A stretch of 59,382 bases of DNA from Tubiluchus corallicola (Eukaryota; Priapulida; Priapulimorpha; Priapulimorphida; Tubiluchidae): contig JAQGDQ010000217.1 of the NCBI GenBank assembly GCA_030141605.1, forward strand, positions 250,001 to 309,382, given 5' to 3'. Under the pieces are notes generated by a model that worked only from the letters and a program-made list of their open reading frames with translations, was not told the origin of the DNA and did no database searches. The position numbers were made by a program, and so were the translations under genes. This document shows, one piece after another, positions 58,436 to 59,382 of this stretch; position 1 is the first letter of the stretch; every line of letters starts with the position of its first letter.

Positions 58436-59190
58436 GTATGTTATTTCAACGCACTAAGATATGTTGCTTTGCTGGGATATTATTTCAACGCACCTACGTA
58501 TGTTGCTTTGCTGGGATATTATTTCAACGTACCTACGTATGTTGCTTTGCTGGGATATTATTTCAACGCACCAATGTATGATGCTTTGCTGGGATATTAT
58601 TTCAACGCATCAAGATGCTGGGATATTATTTCAACGCATCAAGATGCTGGGATATTATTTCAACGCATCAAGATATGATGCTTTGCTGGGATATTATTTC
58701 AACGCACCAAGATATGTCGCTTTGCTGGGATATTATTTCAACGCATCAAGATGCTGGGATATTATTTCAACGCATCAAGATATGATGCTTTGCTGGGATA
58801 TTATTTCAACGCATCAAGATGCTGGGATTTTATTTCAACGCATCAGGATATGATGCTTTGCTGGGATATTATTTCAACGCACCAAGATATGTCGCTTTGC
58901 TGGGATATTATTTCAACGCATCAAGATATGTCGCTTTGCTGGGATATTATTTCAACGCACCAAGATATGTCGCTTTGCTGGGATATTATTTCAACGCATC
59001 AAGATATGTTGCTTTGCTGGGATATTATTTCAACACACCAAGATGCTGGGATATTATTTCAACGCGCGAAGATAAGTTGCTTTGTTGGGATATTATTTCA
59101 ACGTACCAAGGTATGTTGCTCTGCTGGGATATTATTTCAACACACCAAGATGCTGGGACATTATTTCAACGCATCAAGATTTGTTGCAAC
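58436..59190. repeat. Minisatellite, 21 copies of a 39/29-bp unit
   Basis: The core GATATTATTTCAACGCA occurs 21 times with few changes. Most units are 39 bp; six are 29 bp and lack the ten bases ATGNTGCTTT between AAGAT and GCTGGG. Because 39 is a multiple of three the array is open in several plus-strand frames, and each 29-bp unit moves the frame; the resulting repetitive peptides (LLCWDIISTHQD, ALLGYYFNAPRY) are not evidence of a gene. The array lies in the presumed last intron of the M28 peptidase gene. Confidence 0.95.
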
Positions 59191-59382
59191 TTTTAAAAAT
59201 GAAAAGGGAAACGAAACATCTAATAGGCCAAGACAGAGTTCGCATTATATATATAATTTGAATGCAGTCATCTCTTTATCACGCATTATTTGAGATCCAA
59301 GCACAAAACACAACGTCAGTGTTTCTGTTTACTAGATTTTCCAATAGACAACTGTTATTATCAACTGCTTGGAAATATTGAA

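Noticed and set aside
58433-59293. Overlapping frames of 81-180 codons in the minisatellite; also considered as a CRISPR array
   Set aside because: The units are contiguous tandem copies without unique spacers, and the frames exist only because the unit is 39 bp. The host is an animal genome.

Overview
The window is animal (metazoan) nuclear DNA. It is AT-rich, with intron-split genes, GT-AG splice sites, long non-coding stretches and many decayed transposons. No bacterial operon, rRNA gene, CRISPR array or viral genome is visible. The phylum cannot be fixed from sequence alone; the single TTBK-type gene and the CR1/L2-like LINEs would fit an invertebrate or a non-vertebrate deuterostome.

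Layout. (1) 1-12.7 kb, + strand: most of a spastin gene (microtubule-severing AAA ATPase). Eleven coding exons run from the MIT domain to the stop at 10476; the first exon lies upstream of the window. One intron has a GC donor instead of GT and splits the Walker B motif. (2) 12.7-20.8 kb: intergenic DNA with a 16-bp tandem repeat, LINE scraps, a degenerate hAT-type MITE (17474-17864) and a 1.1-kb decayed hAT element (19668-20797) with a near-perfect 8-bp target duplication. (3) 20.8-25.0 kb, - strand: a complete cytosolic sulfotransferase gene (303 codons, six exons). Its terminal exon is tandemly duplicated; both copies are open and have splice acceptors, but one has lost a glycine of the PAPS-binding signature. 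(4) 25.8-28.3 kb, - strand: a 5'-truncated, frameshifted LINE with endonuclease tail, reverse transcriptase and an internal deletion. (5) 28.3-39.4 kb: mostly unassigned DNA with a tRNA-like element, a dispersed repeat copy, a 40-bp direct repeat and a (GTGC)n/(TG)n tract. (6) 39.4-53.0 kb, + strand: a complete tau-tubulin kinase gene (TTBK, CK1 superfamily; 9 coding exons, 1468 codons) with a very large disordered tail in one exon. Its second coding intron holds two well-bounded MITEs (hAT and TA-target type) and its fourth holds a LINE 3' end. (7) 53-58 kb: 3' UTR and intergenic DNA. (8) 58.07-58.27 kb, - strand: the last coding exon of an M28 glutamate-carboxypeptidase-II-like gene, with a 21-copy 39/29-bp minisatellite just upstream in its presumed intron.

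Spastin and TTBK both act on the microtubule cytoskeleton and lie on the same strand about 29 kb apart, but the sulfotransferase and much repeat DNA separate them, so nothing here shows shared regulation. I see no convincing novel multi-gene system. The most distinctive observations are the duplicated sulfotransferase terminal exon beside a hAT insertion, the GC-AG intron in spastin, the M28 terminal exon with an altered substrate-sensor motif, and the two precisely delimited MITEs in one TTBK intron.
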